The notes beneath the pieces are model-generated. The model was not told where the DNA came from. It searched no databases and saw only the letters and a list, made by a program, of their open reading frames with translations. Below, one piece after another: positions 8,415 through 16,063 of a DNA stretch of 64,000 nucleotides. A program made the translations under genes and the position numbers. Source of the stretch: Micromonospora qiuiae (GTDB lineage: Bacteria; Actinomycetota; Actinomycetes; Mycobacteriales; Micromonosporaceae); the NCBI RefSeq assembly GCF_016863555.1, contig NZ_BOPC01000013.1, positions 62,001 to 126,000 on the forward strand, written 5' to 3'. Within the stretch, counting starts at the first letter, position 1, and the number at the start of each line of letters is the position of its first letter.

Positions 8415-9248
8415 TCACCTGGCGACCCGCCGGCCGGGGCGGCGGGTCAGAGCGAAGCCGACCACGCCGGCCACCGCGGCGAGTACGCCACCGGCGGTGG
8501 TCCAGACCCAGCGGGACCCGGCCTCGGGCAACCAGCCGGTCAGGTCGAGGTTCCAGCCGTCGTCGTCGGAGCCCCCCGGGGCGGGCGTCGGCACCGCGTC
8601 CAGCACCGTGCCGGCGTTGGTCGGCGGCACCAGCGGCGCCTCCAGCTTGCCGTCCTCCGGCGAGGTGTCGGCATCACCGGTGGTGGAGATCAGCAGGTCC
8701 ACGTCGATCGGCAGGCCGAGGTCGGGCTCCGGCAGGTCGACCACCGTCAGGCGGACGTAGTACGTGCCGGGCAGCGGGTCGGCCGACCAGGGTTCGGCCC
8801 AGGGCCGGACCCGGCGCAGGGTGCAGCCGATCGCCACGGTGCTCGTCGAGGCGTCGGCGGTCGGTGTCTGCGCGCCGGCCGTGCACGCCTGCCGGCGCCG
8901 CAGCCCGTCGAAGACCTCGACGGCCCAGGTCGACCGGCCGCTGCGGTTCGCGGCGAGGGAGACCGTGGCGTTGATTTCGTGGGTCTCGCCTGCGGCGGCC
9001 GGGAACGACCAGTAGAGGTACTCGCCGGTGGATGCACCGACCCGTACCGGCTGGCCGGCGGCGACCGGGGTGGCGCTCAGGAAGGACGTGCCGGCCTTGG
9101 TCACGGTGGCGGCACCGGGTGAAGGGGTCGGGGTGGGCGCGGCGAGCGCCGGGGCCGGGGTCAGCGCGACGCCGGCCAGCAGTGCGGCCGGGGCCAGCGC
9201 GAGGCCGGCGGCCAGCCGGGCGTGCGGGGTTGCCGAGCGGGTACGCAT
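8415..9248 (-). CDS. Secreted, C-terminally anchored protein of unknown function
   Basis: 277 residues. A signal peptide (RLAAGLALAPAALLAGVALTP, cut near APALAA) is followed by a Pro/Thr linker, a beta-rich extracellular region with YWSFPAAAGETHEINATVSL, and a C-terminal membrane segment (VLAAVAGVVGFAL) ending RRPGRR. The beta region looks like a pre-peptidase-type domain. It begins 3 bp after the VWA gene in the same direction, so the two form an operon and probably a cell-surface pair. ATG was chosen because the signal peptide starts there; longer frame extensions upstream lie inside the VWA gene. Confidence 0.75.
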   Translation of the reverse strand: MRTRSATPHARLAAGLALAPAALLAGVALTPAPALAAPTPTPSPGAATVTKAGTSFLSATPVAAGQPVRVGASTGEYLYWSFPAAAGETHEINATVSLAANRSGRSTWAVEVFDGLRRRQACTAGAQTPTADASTSTVAIGCTLRRVRPWAEPWSADPLPGTYYVRLTVVDLPEPDLGLPIDVDLLISTTGDADTSPEDGKLEAPLVPPTNAGTVLDAVPTPAPGGSDDDGWNLDLTGWLPEAGSRWVWTTAGGVLAAVAGVVGFALTRRPGRRVAR

Positions 9249-9250
9249 CC

Positions 9251-10543
9251 TCAGTTCTCCCTCCAGGTCGCCACCCACCAGCGGGTGAGCCAGCCGGCGA
9301 CGAGCCCGGTGAGCAGGCCGGCCACGGTCAGCAGGAGCAGCAGCACCCAGCCCCGGCCCAGGTCCGGGCCATCCGGGGTGGGCGACGCGGCGACCACGTC
9401 GACGGTGAGTTCGACCGGCATTCCGGGGTTCTTGGCGGTGCCCGGCTGCGGCGCGAACATGTTGCTGACCACCAGGCAGACGGTGGTGACGGCGGGGGTG
9501 GTGGGGGTGGGGGCGTCCGCGTCGCGCTCGTCCGTCTCGTCGTCGGCCCCGGCCGACCAGCGCAGGCCCGCCGAGATCACGTCGGTGCGGCCGCTGCCCG
9601 CGTCCACGCCGCGCACCAGTTCCCGGCCGTCGGCGGCGGTGGCCCGCAGCAGTACGCCGTAGTCCAGGTTGACCGGACGGTCGAGCGCCACACTGACCGA
9701 GGCGCGAAGTTCCTGTCCCGGCTGGACCGGCACCCGGTACCAGCGGTGCTCGGAGAAGGTCTCCCGATCGGTGTAGATACCGGGCGCGAGCAGCGGCGCG
9801 TCCGGGCACGCCTCGGTGCCGTCGACCTTAGCGGGCGTCGTGGCGTACGTGTCGCGGGCGCGGTCCACCAACTGCTTGAGCCGATCCGTCAGGTCGCTGG
9901 CACTGTTCGCCGCCGTGTACGTGCCGCCCGTGGCGGCGGCGATGCAGAGCAGTTGCTTGCGTACCTTCTCGTCCGGGGCCAGGCCAAGGGTGTCCACCAC
10001 CAGCGTGGTGCCCTGCGCCGCCAGTTCCCGCGCCACCTGGCACGGGTCCGGCGGGGCGCAGGTGTCCTCGCCGTCGGTGATCAGCACGATCCGCCGGGCG
10101 GTGCTGCCGGTGCCCAGGTCCTTGGCGGCCTCACGCAGGGCGAGACCGACCGGCGTGAATCCGGTCGGGCGCAGCGTGGCCACCGCCGCCTTGGCCGCCT
10201 CGCGGTCCACCGGGCCGACCGGCACGATCTGCTGCGTGTCCAGGCAGCCCTGCTGCTTGTCCTTGCCCCGGTAGGTGGCGCCGAGCACCCGGATGCCCAG
10301 CTGGGTCTCGTCGGGCAGGGCGTCGACCACCTCGCCGAACGCCTGCTGCGCCACCGATATCCGGCTGCGTCCGTCGATGTCGGTGGCCCGCATCGAGCCG
10401 CTCACGTCCAGTACCAGCTGGACGCGAGGCGGCTCGGCGATTGGTTCCGCCCTGTCGTCGGCGGATGCCGGCACCGGGCCGGCCAGCGTGGTCGCCGCCA
10501 GCAGCCCGAGCAGGACGGCTGACGACCATCTCTTGTTGATCAC
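9251..10543 (-). CDS. Surface VWA-domain protein
   Basis: 430 residues from GTG 10543. A signal peptide (SAVLLGLLAATTLAGP, cut near PASA) precedes a von Willebrand factor A domain with an intact metal site: DVSGS at 46-50, the Thr in TGFTPVG and Asp in ITDGEDT. A beta-rich middle region and a C-terminal membrane helix (WVLLLLLTVAGLLTGLVAGWL) follow. Such proteins bind partners through Mg2+ outside the cell. TACACT ends seven bases before the GTG with no ribosome site, which favours a leaderless start there over a TTG at 10567. It is first in the operon with the anchored protein downstream. Confidence 0.85.
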   Translation of the reverse strand: MINKRWSSAVLLGLLAATTLAGPVPASADDRAEPIAEPPRVQLVLDVSGSMRATDIDGRSRISVAQQAFGEVVDALPDETQLGIRVLGATYRGKDKQQGCLDTQQIVPVGPVDREAAKAAVATLRPTGFTPVGLALREAAKDLGTGSTARRIVLITDGEDTCAPPDPCQVARELAAQGTTLVVDTLGLAPDEKVRKQLLCIAAATGGTYTAANSASDLTDRLKQLVDRARDTYATTPAKVDGTEACPDAPLLAPGIYTDRETFSEHRWYRVPVQPGQELRASVSVALDRPVNLDYGVLLRATAADGRELVRGVDAGSGRTDVISAGLRWSAGADDETDERDADAPTPTTPAVTTVCLVVSNMFAPQPGTAKNPGMPVELTVDVVAASPTPDGPDLGRGWVLLLLLTVAGLLTGLVAGWLTRWWVATWREN

Positions 10544-10614
10544 CGGGCGGAGTGTAGCGATGTCCAATCAGGACAAACGCGCCGGTCCGCCCCCGGCGTC
10601 CGGTGCTGTGCCGG

Positions 10615-11466
10615 CTACGGCTTCCAGGAGCCGGCCGTCTCGAAGAGGTGCCGGTACTCCAGGGTGCCCTTGGCGTCGGCGACATCGAAGACCACGGTGC
10701 CGGAACGCTTGCTGCCGGTCCGCAGGTCGTTGCCCGAGCCGAGCGGGTCCCCGCAGCCGGAAAGCGCCCCGACCAGCCCGTTGACCGTGGTGCCGTCGTC
10801 GGCCACCCACTCGAAGTAGAACGGGTTGATCGAACCGGTGCCCTTGGTCACCTTGGCCGTCACCTCGGCGATCAGGTAGCGGCCCTTCTCGGGCTTCGGT
10901 GCGAACGATCGGCAGGCCTCGGTGACCGTACGGAACTTCGTCACGGTGACCTCGATGGTGCCGTCGTCGTCGGTGATGACCAGGGTGTCACCGGGCTTCA
11001 TGTCGAACGTCTCGCCGCGGTTGCCCGGCGTGGTCGGTGCGGCCGGGGAGGGTGGCGTGCCCGGTGCAGGCGCGCTGGTCGCCGGTGCCGGCGGTTCGTA
11101 GCTGACCGTCGGCATGGGCAGCGCCTCGGACACCTGGTCGGCGGCCTGCTTCGTTGCGGCGACGAGCGCGACGATGCCGCCGACGCAGCAGAGCAGCGCC
11201 ACGACCGCCACCACGATCACCACGATCAGGACCTTCCGGCCGCCACCGCCACCGACCGGCTGCGGTGGGCCGAGTGGGGCACCGGGGCCGCCGGGTGGGT
11301 ACGGACCGCTCGGCGGGTAGCCGCCGCCCGGCGAATATGGGTCGCCGGGCGGATAGGGACCGCTCGCCTGGTAGGGAGCGCCCTGGGGGTACGGCGTACC
11401 CGAGACGGGTGGTTGATTCGGCTGGTAGGGATCGTGCGGCCCGTGTGGGGGCTGGGGGTGGCTCAC
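10615..11466 (-). CDS. Membrane-anchored DUF4352-type protein with Pro-rich tail
   Basis: 283 residues from GTG 11466, which has AGGAG four bases upstream. The cytoplasmic N terminus is a Pro/Gly/Tyr repeat region (PYPPGDPYSPGGGYPPSG). One membrane segment follows (VLIVVIVVAVVALLCCVGGIVALV), then a Thr/Pro/Ala linker and an extracellular immunoglobulin-like DUF4352 domain (GRYLIAEVTAKVTKGTGSIN, then FYFEWVADDGT). The role is unknown. The architecture is common in actinomycetes, and the Pro-rich tail may bind envelope or division proteins. Confidence 0.78.
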   Translation of the reverse strand: MSHPQPPHGPHDPYQPNQPPVSGTPYPQGAPYQASGPYPPGDPYSPGGGYPPSGPYPPGGPGAPLGPPQPVGGGGGRKVLIVVIVVAVVALLCCVGGIVALVAATKQAADQVSEALPMPTVSYEPPAPATSAPAPGTPPSPAAPTTPGNRGETFDMKPGDTLVITDDDGTIEVTVTKFRTVTEACRSFAPKPEKGRYLIAEVTAKVTKGTGSINPFYFEWVADDGTTVNGLVGALSGCGDPLGSGNDLRTGSKRSGTVVFDVADAKGTLEYRHLFETAGSWKP

Positions 11467-11696
11467 CGTACTCCTCGGGCACCTGGTGGTGGACGCGAAC
11501 CGCCTGACGCTACCGCGTACCGGCAACACCGACCGGTCAGGTCCGCCGGGCCGACCGGCCACGTAGAGTTTGTCGGCGGTGACGAATGCCGCTCGGTGGC
11601 TGGAGCGCGCTGACCGTGGTGACCGGCTGCCGCGGGAAAGTAACGCCGCGGGGTCTCCGGACGCTGCTGGGTTTGGTGTGGGGGTGATGTGTGACC

Positions 11697-11720
11697 GACG
11701 GCGGGTGCTCGCCCGCCGTC
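11697..11720 (+). other. Leader hairpin before the small Cys-rich gene
   Basis: GACGGCGGG pairs perfectly with CCCGCCGTC around a six-base loop, 22 bp before the next start codon. It has no T-run. It may stabilise the 5' end or control translation; function is inference. Confidence 0.4.
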
Positions 11721-11742
11721 CAGGGTGGAGGCGGAGGAAGCG

Positions 11743-12042
11743 ATGACGAGTGCGGATCGCCCGGGTGTGACGGCGTCACAGGCGGGCAGGAGCGCCGCAG
11801 CGGCACCGGGCGAACACGCCCCGGTGTCGCCCGACTGGACGTGCGGATCCTGTGGCGCGGACTGGCCCTGCGAGGTCAAACGTGACCGGCTTCTGAGCGA
11901 GTACGGGACCGACCGGGCGATGCTCAGCGTCTACCTCGGCTCCTGTCTGGCCGCCGCGGCCGAGGATCTGGGAGCTCGCGGGTCGACCACGCTGCAGGAA
12001 CGGTTCTTCGGTTGGTTGCCTCCTCGACCGAAGAAGGAGTGA
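11743..12042 (+). CDS. Small Cys-rich actinobacterial protein
   Basis: 99 residues from ATG 11743, which follows GGAGGAAGCG. After a low-complexity Ala-rich start comes PDWTCGSCGADWPC, three Cys in a zinc-ribbon-like spacing, then a helical segment (RDRLLSEYGTDRAMLSVYLGSCLAAAAEDL). I recognise this as a common actinobacterial hypothetical family with the motif W-C-x2-C-x3-WPC, function unknown. Metal binding is possible but the ribbon is short of a clear fourth ligand. Confidence 0.7.
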   Translation: MTSADRPGVTASQAGRSAAAAPGEHAPVSPDWTCGSCGADWPCEVKRDRLLSEYGTDRAMLSVYLGSCLAAAAEDLGARGSTTLQERFFGWLPPRPKKE

Positions 12043-12091
12043 GCGCAGCGTCCCGGGCCGGTCACGCAGTGGTGGTCGTCGGTGGCAATTT

Positions 12092-12120
12092 TTGCCTTGA
12101 TCGATGCTGGTCGGAAATCT
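12092..12120 (+). promoter_or_regulatory. Candidate promoter of the small RNA
   Basis: TTGCCT (12092-12097) and AAATCT (12115-12120) are spaced by 17 bp, so transcription would start near 12126, just ahead of the first stem-loop. The -10 box is a weak match. Confidence 0.35.
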
Positions 12121-12124
12121 GACC

Positions 12125-12224
12125 CACGCCGACCGTTGTGCCGCTGGTCATGGGTGGTTAAGCTTCTGATGCGCGCCCCAATCGCCCGCTTCCCCCGTGG
12201 CAGGCGATCGGGGCGCGCCCTTTT
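12125..12224 (+). ncRNA. Candidate small RNA, 6C-like, with terminator
   Basis: Two consecutive stem-loops and no reading frame. The first is formed by ACCCA/TGGGT and GACC/GGTC arms at 12122-12155. It is followed by single-stranded GGTTAAGCTTCTGATG. The second is a 16-bp stem (GCGCGCCCCAATCGCC with its complement at 12203-12218, one mismatch) with a C-rich loop CTTCCCCCG, ending in TTTT. Size near 100 nt, two hairpins with C-runs and a terminator-like second stem match the actinobacterial 6C RNA family. That name is from memory of the family, not from a search. Confidence 0.5.
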
Positions 12225-12252
12225 GTGCTTCAGAAGGCCCACGTGTGCTTTT

Positions 12253-12285
12253 GAAGGGCCCATGCGCTCGGCGCGTGGGCCCTTC
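12253..12285. terminator. Strong hairpin, second of three in series
   Basis: GAAGGGCCCATGCGC pairs with GCGCGTGGGCCCTTC over 15 positions (one G-T) around a three-base loop. The stem begins GAAGGGCCC, like the AAGGGCCCCTT repeat seen elsewhere in the window. It may be a backup terminator. Confidence 0.6.
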
Positions 12286-12301
12286 ATCGTGTGGTTGCGC
12301 G

Positions 12302-12331
12302 GACGGCCCCGGGCGTCAGCCCGGGGCCGTC
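12302..12331. terminator. Terminator at the end of the pmt gene
   Basis: GACGGCCCCGGGC pairs perfectly with GCCCGGGGCCGTC (13 bp) around loop GTCA, immediately after the stop codon of the leftward mannosyltransferase gene. Confidence 0.7.
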
Positions 12332-12338
12332 GCCGTGG

Positions 12339-14033
12339 TCAGATCCAGCGGCCGTCCAACCACATCCGTGTCGACCACTCGTCGTACGGTATGACCTGGC
12401 CGACGAAGATCGGATAGAAGTAGGCGAAACAGAACACGACGAGCACCAGGTACGCCCCGACGATCACCCCGCCGACCAGCCGGCGGTCCCGGCTGGCCTC
12501 GTCGTCGGCGCCTCCCACGGGTTGAGCACCGCTCAGGCCGTCCGGTGCGGCGATCGCGCCGAGCACGTAGGCCACCGCCAACACGAGGAACGGCAGCGCG
12601 GGAGCGGCGTAGAAGGAGAACATCGTCCGGCCGTCGAGGGCGAACCAGAACCAGGGCAGCAACCCCGCGCCGACGAACAGCAGGATCGTGCCGGCCCGCC
12701 AGTCCCGCCGGGCGAGGCCGAGCCAGACCAGCGCGACCAGCGCGGGCAGGAACGACCACCACAGCAGCGGTGTGCCGAGCAGCAGCACCTCCGAGGTCGG
12801 CGTCGTTCCGCTGCAGACGCCGCCGTCACAGTGCCAGTGGAAGGCCACCGGACGGCCCAGCAGCAGCCACTGCCACGGCCAGGACTGGTACTTGTGCGGA
12901 TCGTCGAGCTGACTGTGGAAGCCCAGCGCGGCCTGGTGGTACTGCACCAGGTTCCACAGCGCCCCGATCACCGGCCGGTCGCTGAGACCCGCCCCGGGGT
13001 ACCGCTCGGCGAGCCGGTAGTAGCCCTCCTGGCTGAACAGCCAGCCCGACCAGGTGGCCACGTACGTGACCAGCATCAGCACGCCGGCGAGCACCATCTG
13101 CGGGAACCCGTCGAGCAGGGTCGCCCGCCATGGCCTCGGCACCCCGGCCGAGCGGCGGGCGCCGACGTCCCAGAGCAGCATCAGCAGCGCGAAGGCCGGG
13201 GCGAAGAAGAGCGCACTCCACTTCACCGCGAAGGCGCAACCGAGCAGCACCCCGGTCGCCAACCGCCACCAGGGCCAGTTCCGCCACCCGCCCGGCGGGC
13301 GACCGGCGCGCCCCGGCGCGGTGGGATCCAAGCCGGCCTCCAGGGCGCGGGCCCAGCGTCGGCGGGTCGCGTCCCGGTCGAGCACCAGCGCGCCGAACGC
13401 GGCCAGCACGAAGAAGAGCAGGAAGATGTCGAGCAGCGCGGTGCGGGACAGCACCAGATGGAAGCCGTCGAGGGCGAGCAGCAGACCGGCGGCGCAGCCG
13501 AGCAACGCCGAGCCGAACATCCGGCGGCCGATCCGGACCAGCAACAGCACCGACAGGGTGCCGATGAACGCCGCCGAGAAGCGCCAGCCGAACTCCGGCG
13601 AGGTGGTCCAGAGGTGCCCGGGCACCGAGATGCCGTATTCGGCGTCGAAGTAGCCGAAGGCCCACTCGCCGAGGCCGATCAACCACTTGCCCAGTGGCGG
13701 GTGGACCACGTACGACGGGCCGCCGTCCTTGTAGTTCCACTCCACGCCCTTGTCGATCAGCGCCCAGGCGTCGCGGGCGTAGTAGATCTCGTCAAAAATC
13801 TTGCCGGACGGATGGCTGAGGTTGGCGAAGCGGACAATCGCCGCGATCGCCACCACCACCAGGGTGGCATGCCACGAGTGTCCGTCCAGCCGATCCTCGA
13901 CGGTGGCCAGCCGGCGCCGGATTATCTCCGGTACGCCACGCGGCGTCGGGTCGGTGGAGCCGGCAATGGCGGCCTCGACCGTCGGATCCGGCCGGTCCGC
14001 GCTGGCGCTCTGTGCTGTCGACGCGCTCGTCAC
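12339..14033 (-). CDS. pmt: Dolichyl-phosphate-mannose-protein O-mannosyltransferase (PMT family)
   Basis: 564 residues, GT39 membrane enzyme that moves mannose from polyprenyl-phosphate-mannose to secreted proteins. The first outer loop carries GKIFDEIYYARDAW with the catalytic Asp-Glu pair and HPPLGKWLIGLG. Roughly ten or more hydrophobic segments follow (LLVRIGRRMFGSALLGC, VLMLVTYVATWSGW, FLVLAVAYVLGAIAA). The C-terminal MWLDGRWI is typical of actinobacterial PMT. GTG 14033 is favoured: TACGAT lies six bases upstream and no ribosome site is present, so it is probably leaderless. It is divergent from rsmI, as is usual in actinomycetes. Confidence 0.9.
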   Translation of the reverse strand: MTSASTAQSASADRPDPTVEAAIAGSTDPTPRGVPEIIRRRLATVEDRLDGHSWHATLVVVAIAAIVRFANLSHPSGKIFDEIYYARDAWALIDKGVEWNYKDGGPSYVVHPPLGKWLIGLGEWAFGYFDAEYGISVPGHLWTTSPEFGWRFSAAFIGTLSVLLLVRIGRRMFGSALLGCAAGLLLALDGFHLVLSRTALLDIFLLFFVLAAFGALVLDRDATRRRWARALEAGLDPTAPGRAGRPPGGWRNWPWWRLATGVLLGCAFAVKWSALFFAPAFALLMLLWDVGARRSAGVPRPWRATLLDGFPQMVLAGVLMLVTYVATWSGWLFSQEGYYRLAERYPGAGLSDRPVIGALWNLVQYHQAALGFHSQLDDPHKYQSWPWQWLLLGRPVAFHWHCDGGVCSGTTPTSEVLLLGTPLLWWSFLPALVALVWLGLARRDWRAGTILLFVGAGLLPWFWFALDGRTMFSFYAAPALPFLVLAVAYVLGAIAAPDGLSGAQPVGGADDEASRDRRLVGGVIVGAYLVLVVFCFAYFYPIFVGQVIPYDEWSTRMWLDGRWI

Positions 14034-14118
14034 TCGGCGATCGTAGGCTGGAAAAGGGGCCGATGGCGTACGTCGTCCTTGAATCCGGTACGGATGTCGA
14101 TGAAGGAGTGGCGGACCT

Positions 14119-14970
14119 GTGGGTGAAATGGTCGGTTTGGGTCGCCTGGTGCTACTCGGCGCGCCGCTCGGCAATCCTGCTGACGCCTCCGCCCGGCTGC
14201 GCGACGTCCTCGGCACCGCCGACGTGGTCGCCGCCGAGGACACCCGGCGGCTGAGCCGGCTCGCCCGCGATCTCGACGTGATGATCCCCGGGCGGATCGT
14301 CTCCTACTTCGAGGGCAACGAGGAGCGGCGTACACCGGAACTGGTCGAGATGCTCGCCGCCGGACAGCTCGTCGCCCTGGTCACCGACGGCGGCATGCCG
14401 AGCGTCTCCGACCCCGGCTACCGGCTGGTCCGGGCCGCCCTGGACGCCGGTGTGCCGGTCACCGCCGCCCCCGGGCCGAGCGCCGTCACGACCGCCCTGG
14501 CCCTGTCCGGGCTGCCCTGCGACAGGTTCTGCTTCGAGGGCTTCCTGCCACGTGCGTCGAGCGCACGGCGTTCCCGGCTGCGGACGCTGGCCACCGAGGA
14601 ACGGACCCTGGTCCTCTTCGAGGCGCCGCACCGGGTCGCCGCCGCCCTGGCCGACCTGGCCGACGCGTTCGGCGCCGACCGGCCCGCCGCGCTGTGCCGG
14701 GAGCTGACCAAGACGTACGAGGAGGTGCTGCGTCGGCCCCTCGGCGAGCTGGCCCGCTGGGCCACCGAGGGCGACCCGCGCGGCGAGATCACCCTCGTGG
14801 TGGCCGGTGCCCCGGCCGCGCCCGCGACCCGCCCCGACGACGACGCGCTGCGCGCCGCGGTGGCCGAACACGAGGCCGCGGGCCTCAGCCGACGCGACGC
14901 GATCACCGCCGTCGCGAGCGCCCTCAACCTGCGCCGACGCGACGTGTACGCCGTCGTGCACCAGGTGTAA
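14119..14970 (+). CDS. rsmI: 16S rRNA (cytidine(1402)-2'-O)-methyltransferase
   Basis: 283 residues of the tetrapyrrole-methylase fold. Family blocks are LGAPLGNPADAS, AAEDTRR, VALVTDGGMPSVSDPGYRL and AAPGPSAVTTALALSGLP. It methylates the ribose of C1402 in 16S rRNA using SAM and tunes decoding at the P site. The start is GTG with GAAGGAG 10 bases upstream; an ATG three codons later is possible. It is divergent from pmt and followed by a dimeric palindromic repeat that may end transcription. Confidence 0.93.
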   Translation: MGEMVGLGRLVLLGAPLGNPADASARLRDVLGTADVVAAEDTRRLSRLARDLDVMIPGRIVSYFEGNEERRTPELVEMLAAGQLVALVTDGGMPSVSDPGYRLVRAALDAGVPVTAAPGPSAVTTALALSGLPCDRFCFEGFLPRASSARRSRLRTLATEERTLVLFEAPHRVAAALADLADAFGADRPAALCRELTKTYEEVLRRPLGELARWATEGDPRGEITLVVAGAPAAPATRPDDDALRAAVAEHEAAGLSRRDAITAVASALNLRRRDVYAVVHQV

Positions 14971-15023
14971 GGAAGGGCACCTTCTTAACGCCTCCGGTAG
15001 TAGAAGGGCCCCTTCTTAACGCC
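14971..15023. repeat. Composite palindromic repeat, copy 1
   Basis: Two units of the form AAGGGCCCCTTCTTAACG (the first reads AAGGGCACCTT) are separated by an eight-base spacer ending AGTA. Each unit contains a hairpin followed by TTCTTAAC. The same two-unit arrangement recurs 6.2 kb away. Here it lies between convergent genes and may act as a terminator. Confidence 0.85.
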
Positions 15024-15032
15024 GGTGCCCGG

Positions 15033-15926
15033 CTACCAGGCGGCGGCCAGAAAACCGATCGTGATCATGAGTGGGCCGGCGAGCGAGGCGATGACCGCCC
15101 AGCGCCGGGCGCGTGGCTCGGGCAGCCGCGTCGCGCCGGTCCACCGCGCGATGCCCGCGCCGCAACCGAGCACGGCCAGCAGGCCGAGCAGCCAACGCAG
15201 GTGGACGCCGAACCCGCGATCGACGTACGCGATGCCGCCGTCCGGGCCGGTCACCCGGGCCGGCAGACTCCCCCCGGCCGCTGTCCGGTGGGCCGGCACC
15301 CCACTGATCCGTACCCCGTGACTGCGGAAGGTGCCGTCCGCCGCAGTGAAGATGCCCCGGCATTGCTGGGTCAGGCCGCCGCCGGAGCATTCCGTCACCA
15401 CGACCGTGCCCGGGGTGGCATGGTCGACCGCGATCCAGAACGGACCGGCGCTGACCCAGGCGAAGAAGGCCGCCACCAGGCTCAGCCCGACCAGCGAGGC
15501 GAGCCCCGGCAGCGGATCCGGGGGATGGTTGCTCCTCGCCCGGCGCCGGCGCCACACACGGCGCCACCGCAGGCCGCCGTCGCCGGTCGCCTCCGGCCGC
15601 ACCGGCGTACCGTCCCAGTGCACCTCCTCGATGGGCGCCCAGAAAACGTCGTCGTCCGGCGTACCGGCGTCCTGGGTGTGCCGGCCGCCGGCCGGCCGGA
15701 GCGGAACCCGGCGGGGCAGGGCGTCCGCCGGTGCGCCGGTGGTCGGTTCCAGCTCGACCGCGGCGGGTTCCGGCCCGGCCGGCACCTCGCCGCCCTCAGG
15801 CACGGCCCGGGGGTGGGGAGGCGTCACCGACTGGGTACGCGCGGGCGCGGCCGAATCCGGCTGCTGCTCGGTGGGGTGGCCGTCCTCGGGGCCGTGGGTG
15901 GCTCTGCTGCCAGTCACGCGGTTCAT
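15033..15926 (-). CDS. Hypothetical membrane protein
   Basis: 297 residues from ATG 15926; no clear ribosome site, so the start is uncertain and could be up to 41 codons earlier. The first 130 residues are charged and Pro-rich with no predicted membrane segment. Then come one hydrophobic helix ([20 protein letters not shown]), an extracellular loop of about 80 residues with two Cys ([15 protein letters not shown]), and two further helices ([36 protein letters not shown]). No family is recognised. It sits between rsmI and metG. Confidence 0.65.
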   Translation of the reverse strand: MNRVTGSRATHGPEDGHPTEQQPDSAAPARTQSVTPPHPRAVPEGGEVPAGPEPAAVELEPTTGAPADALPRRVPLRPAGGRHTQDAGTPDDDVFWAPIEEVHWDGTPVRPEATGDGGLRWRRVWRRRRARSNHPPDPLPGLASLVGLSLVAAFFAWVSAGPFWIAVDHATPGTVVVTECSGGGLTQQCRGIFTAADGTFRSHGVRISGVPAHRTAAGGSLPARVTGPDGGIAYVDRGFGVHLRWLLGLLAVLGCGAGIARWTGATRLPEPRARRWAVIASLAGPLMITIGFLAAAW

Positions 15927-16063
15927 TGGACACCGACGGGCAGGGGTCATCAGGCAGCTCAGGCAGCGTGTCGGCGACAAATCGGACCAGCCGCGGTCCC
16001 GGCTCGACCGTGCACCCGTATTGGTTCGCAGCCACCCCGGGCGGGTCACTAGGCTTGCTGGTC

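Noticed and set aside
10544-10567. TTG 10567 as start of the VWA protein
   Set aside because: No ribosome site precedes it, and the -10 box TACACT lies inside this extension, pointing to GTG 10543.
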